Notes: generated by a model from the letters alone, not told the origin. DNA of 64,000 nucleotides from Halanaerobium saccharolyticum subsp. saccharolyticum DSM 6643 (GCF_000350165.1 NZ_CAUI01000021.1:1-64000); one strand, 5' to 3'. Positions 48,168 to 57,455 are shown, numbered from the stretch's first letter. Translations and numbers: made by a program.

Positions 48168-51100
48168 ATGTTTTTAAAAGAAGAAAAAATTAAAAGATAC
48201 TTAAAAGATTTAAAATCTTCACTTAATCAAAAAGAAATAGCTTCTGGACATTTAAAAAAATATCCAGCTAAAATTAAAGAAAAAACATTACCCGATTTTT
48301 CAAAACTCAAGGGGGAAGATTTTAAAGTTGGAACAAAATGGGGTGGTAAAGATATCAGCTGTTGGTTTAGAACTCAGATAAATGTACCTGAAACTTGGGA
48401 AATAGAGCCGGGAAATTTTTATTTAAAAATTATAGCTGGCAGAGGGGATTCTGGTAATTTAAAAGGGTCTGAATCTCTGCTCTATCTGAATGGTAAAGTT
48501 ATTCAGGGTCTTGATTGTAAGCATTCTTTAGTTAAATTAGAAAAAAAAGAATTAGAAAACAAGAATTTAGAGGTAGTGCTCAAAGCATTTAGCGGTCTTA
48601 AAGAAGGGAAACAAGAATTTAAAAAAATTGCTTTAGTGTATAGAAATAAAAATGTAGAAAAATATTATTATCTGGCTGAGACTCTTTATCAATCTATTAA
48701 AACAATGCCTTCTGGAAATAATTTACGCGAAAAACTTTTAAATATTCTTAATAATTCTTTAAACATTATCGATTTTAGGCAAGTTAAATCCAAAAAATTT
48801 TTACAGACAACAGCATCAGCCTATCAGTATCTTCAAGAATCGCTGGCTGAGTTAAATACTGAATTTAATTTGCCTAAAATTACTGTAGTTGGTCATTCTC
48901 ATATTGATGTGGCTTGGCTTTGGAAATTGCTGCATACACGAGAAAAATGTTCTCGCAGCTTTTCAACAGTTTTAAAATTAATGGATGAATATCCAGAATA
49001 TACTTTTGTCCAGTCAAGTCCCCAATTATATAAATTTATTAAAGAAGACTACCCAGAAATTTATGCCAAAATCAAAGAAAAAATCAAAGAAGGGAAATGG
49101 GAAGTTACTGGAGGGATGTGGGTAGAAGCAGATTGTAATCTGACCTCAGGAGAATCTTTAGTTAGACAGTTTTTACACGGCCATCAATTTATTAAAGAGG
49201 AATTTGAGATAGATTGGAATATTTTATGGCTGCCGGATGTATTTGGTTATTCTTGGGCTTTACCACAGATAATTAAAAAAAGTGGAATGAAATATTTTAT
49301 GACAACTAAAATTAGCTGGAATCAATTTAATAGTCCTGAATATGATACTTTTAATTGGAGGGGTATAGATGGAACAGAAGTTTTAACTCATTTTATTACA
49401 ACACCTGAAGTTAATCATAATGAATCATTTTATACCTATAATGGTTTGTTGAATCCAGAATCAGTTAAAGGAATTTGGGATAATTATCAACAGAAAGATA
49501 TTAATGATGAACTTCTTTTAGCCTATGGCTGGGGAGATGGTGGGGGTGGGCCTACTAGAGAAATGATTGAAGCAGGAAAAAACATGAAAAAGATACCAGG
49601 AATCCCGGAAATAAGATTTGGCAAAGCAGAATCTTATTTTGACAGGCTGGATCAAAGAGTCAGTTCTAACAATAATTTACCTGTTTGGGATGGAGAATTA
49701 TATTTAGAATACCACCGGGGTACCTACACTTCTCAAGCTGAGATTAAGAAAAATAATAGAAAAGCTGAAATTTTACTCCATGATGCTGAATTTTTTAATT
49801 CTTTGGCTTCAGCCAAAAATTATCTAGAATATCCAGAACTGATCTTTAATCAGAACTGGGAAATAGTACTTAAAAATCAATTTCATGATATTCTGCCTGG
49901 CTCATCAATTAAAGAAGTTTATCAGGATAGTGCAGCTGAATATAAAGAAGTTTTTGCGAGCACCAAAGCAACCTTAAACTCGAGTTTAGAAAAAATTGCA
50001 GCTCAAATCAAAGGTGATCAAAAGAAATTAGTTGTCTTTAATTCTCTACCTTGGCAGCGCTCTGACTATATTGAATTTGATGGTAGAGAAATATTGCTCG
50101 ATAACATACCTGCCAACGGTTATAAATCATATAATATCGTTGAAAGTAATAATGGTTTAAAACTGGAAGCAGAAATTGCTGCTAAAAAAGAAGCCGATTT
50201 TAGAGAAAGACAAATTCAATATTTAAAATCAAAAAGTAATTCTAATAATGTCGGGGCTGCCAGCAAGAAAAATTTGCTTAAACTTAAAGATGATAAAAAA
50301 ATGATAGAAAACAGATATTATAGGATAAAATTTAATGAGCAGGGGCAGATAATTTCAATTTTTGATCGGCAGTATCAAAGAGAAATACTTCCAGAAGGCA
50401 GCAAAGCTAACCTTCTGCAGGCTTTTGAAGATCGCCCAATTCGATTTGATGCCTGGGATATTGATATTTACTATCAGGAAAAAGAGTATCAAGTTAACGA
50501 TTTAAAAGAAATGAAAATAAATAAATTTTCAGATAGAATAATAGTAAACTTAGATTGGCAACTTTTAGATTCAACTATAAAACAAAAAATGATAATTTAT
50601 GCCAATCAACGGCGAATCGACTTCAAAACAAATATTGACTGGCGGCAAAAACAAATCCTTCTTAAAACAGCTTTTCCAGTTGACCTTAGAACAACTAAAG
50701 CAACATATGAAATTCAATTTGGAAATGTTGAAAGAAATACGCACTGGAATACAAGTTGGGATTATGCTAAATTCGAAACAGTTGGCCATAAATGGGCAGA
50801 TTTATCGGAGAGAGATTATGGAGTCAGCCTCTTAAATGATTGTAAATATGGTTATGATATTAAAGATCAAACAATGCGTTTAACATTGATTAAATCAGGA
50901 ATTTATCCAGATCCAGAAGCTGATCAGGGCCAACACAGCTTTACTTATAGTCTTTATCCACATGGTGGGGACTGGTTTGAAGGAGAAACAGTAAAGGAAG
51001 CTTATCAGCTGAACTATCCCCTGCAAACAGTAATTTCCTCAATTTCTTTAGGGGAGCAGCCACAGCAGAAGTCATTTATAGAAATTGATGCTGAAAGTAC

Positions 51101-51329
51101 TATTTTAGAAACAGTTAAAAAGGCTGAAAAAAGTGAAGCCCTTATTCTAAGATTTTATGAATATGGAAATAGAAGAGAAACAGTAAATGTTGAGTTAGAT
51201 TTTGATTTTAAAGAAATAAAAGAGTGTAATTTAATTGAAGAAGATATTGCTGAAGTAAAATTTGAAGCTGATAGTTTTGAATTTGAGATAAAACCTTATG
51301 AGATTAAAACTTTTAAGGTTAGTTCGTGA
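48168..51329 (+). CDS. alpha-mannosidase, glycoside hydrolase family 38
   Basis: This large 1053-aa enzyme has the GH38 catalytic domain at about 235-560. The zinc-binding HSHIDVAW is at 243-250 and the nucleophile Asp357 lies in WLPDVFGYS. The middle and C-terminal beta domains are complete. No signal peptide is seen, so it is cytoplasmic and would act on imported oligosaccharides or mannosylated solutes. GAGGAAGTGA precedes the ATG. No mannose transporter or kinase is beside it. Confidence 0.93.
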   Translation: MFLKEEKIKRYLKDLKSSLNQKEIASGHLKKYPAKIKEKTLPDFSKLKGEDFKVGTKWGGKDISCWFRTQINVPETWEIEPGNFYLKIIAGRGDSGNLKGSESLLYLNGKVIQGLDCKHSLVKLEKKELENKNLEVVLKAFSGLKEGKQEFKKIALVYRNKNVEKYYYLAETLYQSIKTMPSGNNLREKLLNILNNSLNIIDFRQVKSKKFLQTTASAYQYLQESLAELNTEFNLPKITVVGHSHIDVAWLWKLLHTREKCSRSFSTVLKLMDEYPEYTFVQSSPQLYKFIKEDYPEIYAKIKEKIKEGKWEVTGGMWVEADCNLTSGESLVRQFLHGHQFIKEEFEIDWNILWLPDVFGYSWALPQIIKKSGMKYFMTTKISWNQFNSPEYDTFNWRGIDGTEVLTHFITTPEVNHNESFYTYNGLLNPESVKGIWDNYQQKDINDELLLAYGWGDGGGGPTREMIEAGKNMKKIPGIPEIRFGKAESYFDRLDQRVSSNNNLPVWDGELYLEYHRGTYTSQAEIKKNNRKAEILLHDAEFFNSLASAKNYLEYPELIFNQNWEIVLKNQFHDILPGSSIKEVYQDSAAEYKEVFASTKATLNSSLEKIAAQIKGDQKKLVVFNSLPWQRSDYIEFDGREILLDNIPANGYKSYNIVESNNGLKLEAEIAAKKEADFRERQIQYLKSKSNSNNVGAASKKNLLKLKDDKKMIENRYYRIKFNEQGQIISIFDRQYQREILPEGSKANLLQAFEDRPIRFDAWDIDIYYQEKEYQVNDLKEMKINKFSDRIIVNLDWQLLDSTIKQKMIIYANQRRIDFKTNIDWRQKQILLKTAFPVDLRTTKATYEIQFGNVERNTHWNTSWDYAKFETVGHKWADLSERDYGVSLLNDCKYGYDIKDQTMRLTLIKSGIYPDPEADQGQHSFTYSLYPHGGDWFEGETVKEAYQLNYPLQTVISSISLGEQPQQKSFIEIDAESTILETVKKAEKSEALILRFYEYGNRRETVNVELDFDFKEIKECNLIEEDIAEVKFEADSFEFEIKPYEIKTFKVSS

Positions 51330-51414
51330 ACATCTTCCATTAAATCAAAGATTTAGAAGCTATTTTCTTTCGACAAACTTGATAAATTTAGTTCAAGCAA
51401 GAGGAGGAATAATC

Positions 51415-52533
51415 ATGGAAAAAAGGAAACTTGGAAAAACCGGTCTAGAAGTCAGTTTGCTTGGTTTTGGAGGCTTTCATTTAATAGAAATTCCAGCTGA
51501 TAAAGCGGCTGATCTATTAGACAATTATCTAGAGCAAGGTGGAAATTATTTGGAAACCGCAGCTTCCTATGGTGATGGAGAATCTGAAAAAAAGATTGGT
51601 GAAATAGTAAAAGATAGAAGAGATGAGCTTGTTCTAGCAAGCAAAACTGGAGTTAGAGATGCTGAAGGAGCAATGACTGAGATAAATCGCAGTTTAAAAA
51701 ATTTACAGACTGATTACCTTGATATAATTTTTATGCATGGGGTTAAAGATAAGGCTGATTTAGAAGAAATATTAAAACCAGGTGGATCATTAGAAGCAGC
51801 TAAAGAGGCAAAACAAATGGGGAAAGTCAAACATATTGGGATTACGGCTCATGGACAGCCTGATGTTTTAATTGAAGCTTTGAAAACAGGTGAATTTGAG
51901 GTAATGATGACTCATTTTAATTATTTTGATAACTTTAACTTCCCCAAGCTAGAAGATGAAGTGCTGCCATTAGCTAAGAAAAAAAATATCGGTACACTCT
52001 GTATGAAACCCCTTGCAGATGGATTTTTGTGGAAAAATGTGGAAGATGCGTTTCGTTATGTTTTTTCTTTGCCAGTTGACGCAGTAGTAACAGGTATGAA
52101 TAACAAAGAAATGCTGGAAATGGATTTGAAATTAGCTGAAGAGTTTGAGCCGATGTCTGAGGAGGAAAAGGAGGAACTATTTTCTAACGCAGAAGAATTA
52201 GGTGATTATATTTGTCGTCAATGTGATAGCTGCAGTGTTTCTAAGGAATTTGGCGAGAATATAAAAGAGGTATTTAAAATGGAGGGTTATTATGACCGTC
52301 AGATGTATGATGGTAGACCACGCAACCCTGCTGATTATGCTTTAAGGGATCGGCTTCGTTTTTGGTTTGGTGATAAAGAAATGGCAGTTGAAAGATACAA
52401 TGAATTAAAAATAAAAGCTGAAGACTTATTAAAAGAAACAGCTGATTTTAAAGCCTGCAAATATGGTCTTGATGTAAAAAACAAATTAGAGATAGTAGAT
52501 TATAAATTAGGTGAAAGCGATATTATGAAATAG
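51415..52533 (+). CDS. aldo/keto reductase with C-terminal cysteine cluster
   Basis: The TIM-barrel aldo/keto reductase begins MEKRKLGKTGLEVSLLGFGG with conserved ETAASYGDGESEKKIG and HGVKDKADLEEI-type segments. The C-terminal extension holds CRQCDSC and one more Cys in DFKACKYGLD, a reduced form of the 4Fe-4S motif found in COG1453-type reductases; the usual fourth Cys-Pro is replaced. ATG 51415 follows AGAGGAGG and gives 372 aa; the longer open frame overlaps the mannosidase gene and is not likely translated. The substrate is unknown. Confidence 0.88.
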   Translation: MEKRKLGKTGLEVSLLGFGGFHLIEIPADKAADLLDNYLEQGGNYLETAASYGDGESEKKIGEIVKDRRDELVLASKTGVRDAEGAMTEINRSLKNLQTDYLDIIFMHGVKDKADLEEILKPGGSLEAAKEAKQMGKVKHIGITAHGQPDVLIEALKTGEFEVMMTHFNYFDNFNFPKLEDEVLPLAKKKNIGTLCMKPLADGFLWKNVEDAFRYVFSLPVDAVVTGMNNKEMLEMDLKLAEEFEPMSEEEKEELFSNAEELGDYICRQCDSCSVSKEFGENIKEVFKMEGYYDRQMYDGRPRNPADYALRDRLRFWFGDKEMAVERYNELKIKAEDLLKETADFKACKYGLDVKNKLEIVDYKLGESDIMK

Positions 52534-52557
52534 CTTTAAGAAATCACTAGATATTAA

Positions 52558-52590
52558 AAAGGCTCAGCAAATGCTGAGCCTTTAATTTTT
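52558..52590. terminator. bidirectional terminator
   Basis: AAAGGCTCAGCA pairs with TGCTGAGCCTTT over 12 bp, followed by AATTTTTTTT on the plus strand and by A-derived T-runs on the minus strand. It serves the reductase gene and the convergent DUF362 gene. Confidence 0.88.
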
Positions 52591-52599
52591 TTTAATCTT

Positions 52600-53703
52600 T
52601 TATAAGTCAATTAATTCATATTCTCTGCTGCCCATTCCAATTTCGGCAGCATATTCAATTTGTCTTAAACCTCCATCGGTATTTGGGTGAACTGCCTTAA
52701 ATTTATTATCCCCGGGATTTAAGTCCCGATTTTCGAGCATACCCTTTGGCTTAGCTTGATTAACTAAATCTAATGAAGCCTGTTCTAAAGCAACTGGATC
52801 TTTAGAAGCAAGTATGCCAATATCATTAACAATTGGTCGGTCACTCCAGCCAGCACAGTCACAATCAGGTGAGACATTAGTAATGAAGTTGATATATACA
52901 TTTTTTCTATCCTTAACGATTCCGTAAGTAAATTCAACCTGTCGTTCTTCCATACCTTCACTAGTAGATTCCCATTCTACTGAAATTGCATCAGTTGGGC
53001 AGGTCACAACACATTCTCCACAGCCAATACAGATTTCATGGTTAATGCTGCTTTCTTGGTCATTTATTGTTATACAATCTTCTGGACAGTGTTTTACACA
53101 CTGCATACATTTAATACATTCTGACTCTGTAATTTCTGGTAGTACTGCTGAATGCATCATTTGTTTTCCTGCTCTGCTTCCGAGCCCCATACCGATATTT
53201 TTAAAAGTTCCACCAAATCCTGATAGTTCGTGGCCTTTAAAGTGTGCTAGACTAATTAAAACATCAGCTTCAAGAATTTCTGAAGCAATTTTGACCTTTT
53301 CAAAATGCTTTAAATTTACTTCTACTTCAGTTGAAGCTTTTCCTTTTAATCCATCAGCTATAATAATTGGGGCTTGAACAGTAGCATAAGAAAAGCCATT
53401 TGCTATTGCTGCATTTAAATGATCTACTGAATTAGAACGCTCACCAGTATAAAGTGTGTTAGCATCAGTTAAAAATGGTTTACCATTTAGTTTCTTTGCA
53501 ATTTTTACAATTTCTCTGGTGAATACTGGTCTAATAAAAGCAGTATTACCAGGTTCTCCAAAATGCTGTTTAATAGCTACAAAATCATCTGCGTCAATTA
53601 GTTTATGAAAACCTGCTTTATAGAATATTTTAGCTAGCTTTTTAACAAGACTTTCACTACCAGAAGATGCCTTCATATTTGCTCGAAAAACTTTAGTTGT
53701 CAT
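52600..53703 (-). CDS. DUF362 / 4Fe-4S ferredoxin-domain protein
   Basis: At 367 aa it has an N-terminal DUF362 region (about 1-190) and two ferredoxin-type clusters, CIKCMQCVKHCP and CIGCGECVVTCP (about 190-235), followed by a C-terminal part rich in conserved Asp/Gly (NVSPDCDCAGWSDRP). Proteins of this type are annotated as iron-sulfur proteins of unknown reaction. The upstream gene on the same strand is the EAL/HDOD protein, 47 bp away. Confidence 0.9.
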   Translation of the reverse strand: MTTKVFRANMKASSGSESLVKKLAKIFYKAGFHKLIDADDFVAIKQHFGEPGNTAFIRPVFTREIVKIAKKLNGKPFLTDANTLYTGERSNSVDHLNAAIANGFSYATVQAPIIIADGLKGKASTEVEVNLKHFEKVKIASEILEADVLISLAHFKGHELSGFGGTFKNIGMGLGSRAGKQMMHSAVLPEITESECIKCMQCVKHCPEDCITINDQESSINHEICIGCGECVVTCPTDAISVEWESTSEGMEERQVEFTYGIVKDRKNVYINFITNVSPDCDCAGWSDRPIVNDIGILASKDPVALEQASLDLVNQAKPKGMLENRDLNPGDNKFKAVHPNTDGGLRQIEYAAEIGMGSREYELIDL

Positions 53704-53750
53704 AATATATCCCCTTTTTTAGTGTTTTAATTATAAAATAAAATATTTTT

Positions 53751-54977
53751 TTACTTTTGAATTAGAATATTCATTGTTTCATAGGAAAAATCAACTGCTT
53801 TAAGATATTTATTATATATTTTTTTTGAATCAAGCTGATTTTTCTTTTCAATTAAAGCAACCTGATTCCATTTAACTCTTTCGAAAGCTATAATTAAATT
53901 CAAAATTTCTCCCATAACTCCTTCGCGAATTAACAAGGCTTCTTTTATTTCTTTAGTTAAAGAAATTTCTTCAAGTATATCTGCCAAAGGTTTGTTTAAA
54001 AAGGCATTCATCATTGAAAAGATACCCATAGTAAATAGATCTCCACTTTTTTCTGCTATATCAAAATCTTCTGCCAGCAGCTCAGCAAATTTAGCTCTGG
54101 TTAGAGTATTAACAAAAAGAATATCAGGCTTATCATCTCTTAAGCCTTTAACCAGATAAATTAAACTCCATTTTTTTAATCCCTTAACTCCTAAAAGAGT
54201 AGAGGCCTGTTTAATTGATGACACATTATAGCCATAAGAAGACGCATTGATTGTTTTTAAAAGACTAAATGTCATTGATATATCATTTTTAATAATTTTT
54301 TCCAGTTTTTCAAAATCAACATCTTCTTTATCTAATTCTTTTAAAACATTAAGATAATTCACTTTATAACCGGGTGTTCCACCATCTTCAATTAAATCAG
54401 CTTTGGTAAAGAAAACACCCTGAAAATAGTCGAAGCCAGCATTCTTGGCAGCTTTAAATTCTTGAGGCTCATTAATATTTTTAGCTATAAATTTAAGATT
54501 AGAAGAGTAATTTTCTTTTAAATATTTAAGCTGCTTTTGATGTTTTTCTCTAGTAGACTTTTTATAGTCTAACTTAATTATATCAGCATATTTCAATAGA
54601 GGGTTTTCTGGTGTAGAAAAATTTATGTTATTTAAGATAATGAGATAGCCTTCTTTTTTTAACGCCTTTATTTCTTCGACAATTTCTAAGGCTGAGTTTC
54701 CTGATTCAGAAATTTCAATTCCTATATTTTCTTTTGATAATAGAGCAGCAATTTCTTTTTTGATAAGTTCAGAATTAAAATCAACAAAAATCTTTTTACC
54801 ATCAGCTAAGTTGCTTTCTTCGAAGAATTCCAGATCATTACTGATTTCTTCAACACTTAGCTTATGCATAGATGATTTTCTTTTTTCTTTAAAGGAATCT
54901 TTAAAGACAATTTCATAAGCAATGACTTTTTGACTTGAATCAAGTACTGGCTGTCTGGCCGCAATTGATTTTCTCAT
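53751..54977 (-). CDS. EAL-HDOD signalling protein (YuxH type), EAL degenerate
   Basis: The protein has 408 aa from ATG 54977. The N-terminal half follows an EAL fold (AARQPVLDSSQKVIAYEIVFKD) but the EAL triad reads EIV and other catalytic acids are not evident, so cyclic-di-GMP hydrolysis is unlikely. The C-terminal half is a HDOD domain (SMTFSLLKTINASSYGYNVSSIKQASTLLGVKGLKKWSLI). Such pairs act as signalling scaffolds. GTGAG precedes the ATG; a TTG three codons upstream is possible. It lies upstream of the DUF362 gene in one transcript. Confidence 0.85.
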   Translation of the reverse strand: MRKSIAARQPVLDSSQKVIAYEIVFKDSFKEKRKSSMHKLSVEEISNDLEFFEESNLADGKKIFVDFNSELIKKEIAALLSKENIGIEISESGNSALEIVEEIKALKKEGYLIILNNINFSTPENPLLKYADIIKLDYKKSTREKHQKQLKYLKENYSSNLKFIAKNINEPQEFKAAKNAGFDYFQGVFFTKADLIEDGGTPGYKVNYLNVLKELDKEDVDFEKLEKIIKNDISMTFSLLKTINASSYGYNVSSIKQASTLLGVKGLKKWSLIYLVKGLRDDKPDILFVNTLTRAKFAELLAEDFDIAEKSGDLFTMGIFSMMNAFLNKPLADILEEISLTKEIKEALLIREGVMGEILNLIIAFERVKWNQVALIEKKNQLDSKKIYNKYLKAVDFSYETMNILIQK

Positions 54978-55262
54978 TAATATCAACTCACTTTATAAGT
55001 ATTTAAAATATAGTTTAATTATTGTTAAGAGACAAGTTAGCTTAAAAGGGCAAAAGTTTAACTTTTTTGAACTCTAAAATACCATTTATGTAAATTATAC
55101 ACTAAAAACTATATTTTTACAAAAAAAATAGCCCGGGAGGTTGGGGGTCCTCCGGGCCTTTCACAGGGGAAATTCTTCAGTCAATTTATATTGAATTATC
55201 GGGGAAAAATTTTTAAAAAATATAAAAAAATTGTTTAAAAGAAAATAGATGAAGTGTGTAAT
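54978..55262. other. intergenic region upstream of the EAL-HDOD gene, with cysK 3' untranslated part
   Basis: No gene is seen in these 285 bases. It contains the cysK terminator (55121-55158) and, between it and the cysK stop, a roughly 100-base 3' leader-free stretch with a GGGGAAATTC... element but no recognisable RNA family. The AT-rich left part should hold the promoter of the EAL-HDOD gene; none stood out clearly. Confidence 0.6.
55121..55158 (-). terminator. terminator of cysK
   Basis: On the minus strand GCCCGGAGG (55148-55157) pairs with CCTCCCGGGC (55131-55140) around an ACCCCCAAC loop, followed by TA and eight T. It is about 100 bases beyond the cysK stop. Confidence 0.85.
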
Positions 55263-56174
55263 TTAAGTGAATACGCCTGTACTCAAATATCGTTCACCTG
55301 TATCTGGAGCAATCACTACAATCCTTTGTTTACTATCGATTTCTTTAGCTAATTTTAGTGCAGCGGCTACTGCAGCTCCAGTTGAAATTCCAGCAAGAAT
55401 GCCTTCTTTAAGAGCTAAATTCTTAGCTGTTTTAAAAGCTTCCTCATTTTTTACTTTTTCTATTCTATCAATAACATCAGTTTTTAATACTTCAGGTATA
55501 AAACCAGCACCAATCCCCTGAATCTTATGAGAACCAGCTTGATCACCGGATATAACAGCTGAATTTTCTGGCTCAACTGCTACTACTTTGAGGTTATTAA
55601 TGATTTCTTTTAATTTTTCTCCAGTTCCAGTTAGAGTTCCACCAGTTCCAACTCCTGCTACAAAATAATCAATTTCACCATTGGTGTCTCTAATTATTTC
55701 TTTGGCAGTTGTTTTGCGATGTATATCTGGATTTGCTGGATTATTAAATTGAGATGGAATAAAACCATTTCTTTCAGCAGCAATCTTTTCTGCTTTGGCG
55801 ATTGATCCCTTCATTCCTTCGGAAGCGGGGGTTAAAATTAATTCTGCTCCATATGCCTTGAGCATTTGTTTTCTTTCTTCACTCATTGATTCTGGCATAG
55901 TTAAGATTACCTTATACCCTTTAGCAGCACCAACCATAGCAATGCCAATTCCAGTATTACCACTAGTGGGTTCGACCAGAACACCACCTGGTTTAATATC
56001 TCCTGACTTTTCTGCCTCAGTTATCATATTAAAAGCAATTCTATCTTTGATACTACCGCCTGGATTAAAACTTTCTAATTTTAAAACAACCTCAGCCTCA
56101 TTTTCAGAAACCAAGTTATTTAATCTAACTAATGGGGTATTACCTATTAGTTCGGTTACATCATTAAAAATCAT
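55263..56174 (-). CDS. cysK: cysteine synthase A (O-acetylserine sulfhydrylase)
   Basis: This PLP enzyme makes cysteine from O-acetylserine and sulfide. The cofactor lysine is Lys43 in NPGGSIKDRIAF; PTSGNTGIGIAMVGA and GTGGTLTGTGEKLKE are intact. At 303 aa it is the standard length. AGGAGGTAA precedes the ATG. The promoter holds a palindrome in its spacer. Confidence 0.97.
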   Translation of the reverse strand: MIFNDVTELIGNTPLVRLNNLVSENEAEVVLKLESFNPGGSIKDRIAFNMITEAEKSGDIKPGGVLVEPTSGNTGIGIAMVGAAKGYKVILTMPESMSEERKQMLKAYGAELILTPASEGMKGSIAKAEKIAAERNGFIPSQFNNPANPDIHRKTTAKEIIRDTNGEIDYFVAGVGTGGTLTGTGEKLKEIINNLKVVAVEPENSAVISGDQAGSHKIQGIGAGFIPEVLKTDVIDRIEKVKNEEAFKTAKNLALKEGILAGISTGAAVAAALKLAKEIDSKQRIVVIAPDTGERYLSTGVFT

Positions 56175-56231
56175 TAAGTTACCTCCTAAACTTGATACAA
56201 GTATAAAGTTGACTACTTTACTTTGAATTAT

Positions 56232-56260
56232 ATTATAATATAGTATTTCAATACTGTCAA
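56232..56260 (-). promoter_or_regulatory. cysK promoter with palindromic operator
   Basis: On the minus strand TTGACA (56255-56260) and TATAAT (56232-56237) are spaced 17 bp. The spacer contains AGTATTGAAATACT (56242-56255), an inverted repeat with a GA centre, placed where a repressor would block polymerase. A cysteine-responsive Rrf2 (CymR-like) regulator is a natural candidate but is not shown. Confidence 0.7.
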
Positions 56261-56433
56261 CTATATCTAAAAAAAAGAATATAAATGACCTGTTAATCTA
56301 AAAAAATTATTGAAATTCTTTTATTATTATAAATAAAAAGGTATAATATAATTACTATAGAAATAAGATAATAAGAAAGTAATGGGAATATATTAAAATT
56401 ATAAAATGAAAATCATAACTGGAGGTAATATTT

Positions 56434-56775
56434 ATGACACATTTTTTTGCTAAAGTGTTTTCAACAATGGTTGCTTTGTTAGTGGCGGCTTATCTTTTGC
56501 CTGGAATAACTGTAACAGGTATTTGGACAGGTTTTTTTGCAGCAATCGTTTTAGGATTTGTTAATGGTTTTATCAGACCAATTTTTACAATTTTAACTAT
56601 ACCCTTTACTATATTAACTTTTGGACTTTTTTTACTGGTGATTAATGCAATTATGATATCTTTAACTTCAGTACTTGTACCTGGTTTTATAGTAAATGGA
56701 TTCCTATCTGCTATTCTAGCGTCAATAATTATTAGTTTTGTTTCCAGTATCTTGCACAGTATGTTTGAAGAGTAA
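56434..56775 (+). CDS. YvlD-like four-helix membrane protein (phage holin 4 superfamily)
   Basis: At 113 aa it has four hydrophobic helices with the family segment FVNGFIRPIFTILTIPFTILTFGLFLLVINA. It resembles YvlD of B. subtilis, which is in the sigma-W envelope-stress regulon; here the function is unknown. AGGAGGT-like GGAGGTAA precedes the ATG. The upstream 259 bases hold only the cysK promoter and an AT-rich stretch with GGTATAATATAATTAC, a possible -10 for this gene. Confidence 0.88.
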   Translation: MTHFFAKVFSTMVALLVAAYLLPGITVTGIWTGFFAAIVLGFVNGFIRPIFTILTIPFTILTFGLFLLVINAIMISLTSVLVPGFIVNGFLSAILASIIISFVSSILHSMFEE

Positions 56776-56822
56776 TTAATTTTAGTTTTACAGTACGTTT
56801 TATCTTCAGGGGGTCAAAAAAA

Positions 56823-57455
56823 ATGAAAAATAGATACTTAGTAGTATTAACTATTTTATTCATCTTAACTTTTACAACAGTCATTTCTGCAGATCAAATT
56901 AAATTACAGAACGGCCAATCATTCAGAGGTGAAATAAGAAACAGCAGTATCAAAATTAGAACTTCTTACGCTGAAATTAGTATTCAAAGTCGATTTCTGA
57001 AAAATATAAAAAAAGAAGCTGGGAACTTTGTATTTAGTTTATCTGAAAATAATAGATTTAGTGGAGAATTATTGGATGAGATAACCATTGCATTAGATTC
57101 GAGTCAAAGCAGTTATAGTTCAGCTGAAATTGAAGCTGTTAATTTTTCAAATACCAGTAGCTTTAAGGATAATAAGGCAGTTAATATTACAACTACAAAT
57201 GGTGATTTTTTCTTTGCTAATACTGTAGAAGATAGCATTAGTATTAAAACTTCTTTAGGCAGTCCGCTTAATATAAAATATAGTAATATAAGCAGTATTG
57301 AGTATTTAAACAACGAAAATATATATTTAATTAATAGGAAAAATGCTTCTGAGATTAAAGCTAATTTTTCTCAACAAAGTTTAATACTTTGGCCATCTGC
57401 AGGAGAAATTTTTGAGTTGAATTTAAATTATTTACAGAAATTGGTTGTTAACTAA
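56823..57455 (+). CDS. secreted protein of four degenerate repeats, unknown function
   Basis: A signal peptide (1-23, hydrophobic LVVLTILFILTFTTVISA) precedes a 187-aa region that divides into four related units of about 40 residues at 25-64, 69-110, 118-162 and 167-209. Each unit runs roughly as N-G-x-x-F-x-G, then S-I-x-I-x-T-S, then I-x-x-I. The strand-rich pattern recalls the small barrel repeats in some envelope proteins. GGGGG precedes the ATG. It sits between the YvlD-like and Wzz-like genes, suggesting an envelope role. Confidence 0.75.
   Translation: MKNRYLVVLTILFILTFTTVISADQIKLQNGQSFRGEIRNSSIKIRTSYAEISIQSRFLKNIKKEAGNFVFSLSENNRFSGELLDEITIALDSSQSSYSSAEIEAVNFSNTSSFKDNKAVNITTTNGDFFFANTVEDSISIKTSLGSPLNIKYSNISSIEYLNNENIYLINRKNASEIKANFSQQSLILWPSAGEIFELNLNYLQKLVVN

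Noticed and set aside
51298-51414. 39-codon N-terminal extension of the aldo/keto reductase
   Set aside because: It overlaps the end of the mannosidase gene and has no homology to reductase N-termini; AGAGGAGG precedes the ATG at 51415.
52703-52720. Second Noc-binding-like palindrome around CCCCGGGAT in the DUF362 gene
   Set aside because: Only the CCCGGG core fits; the flanks TATC and ATTT differ from ATTT and AAAT in most positions.
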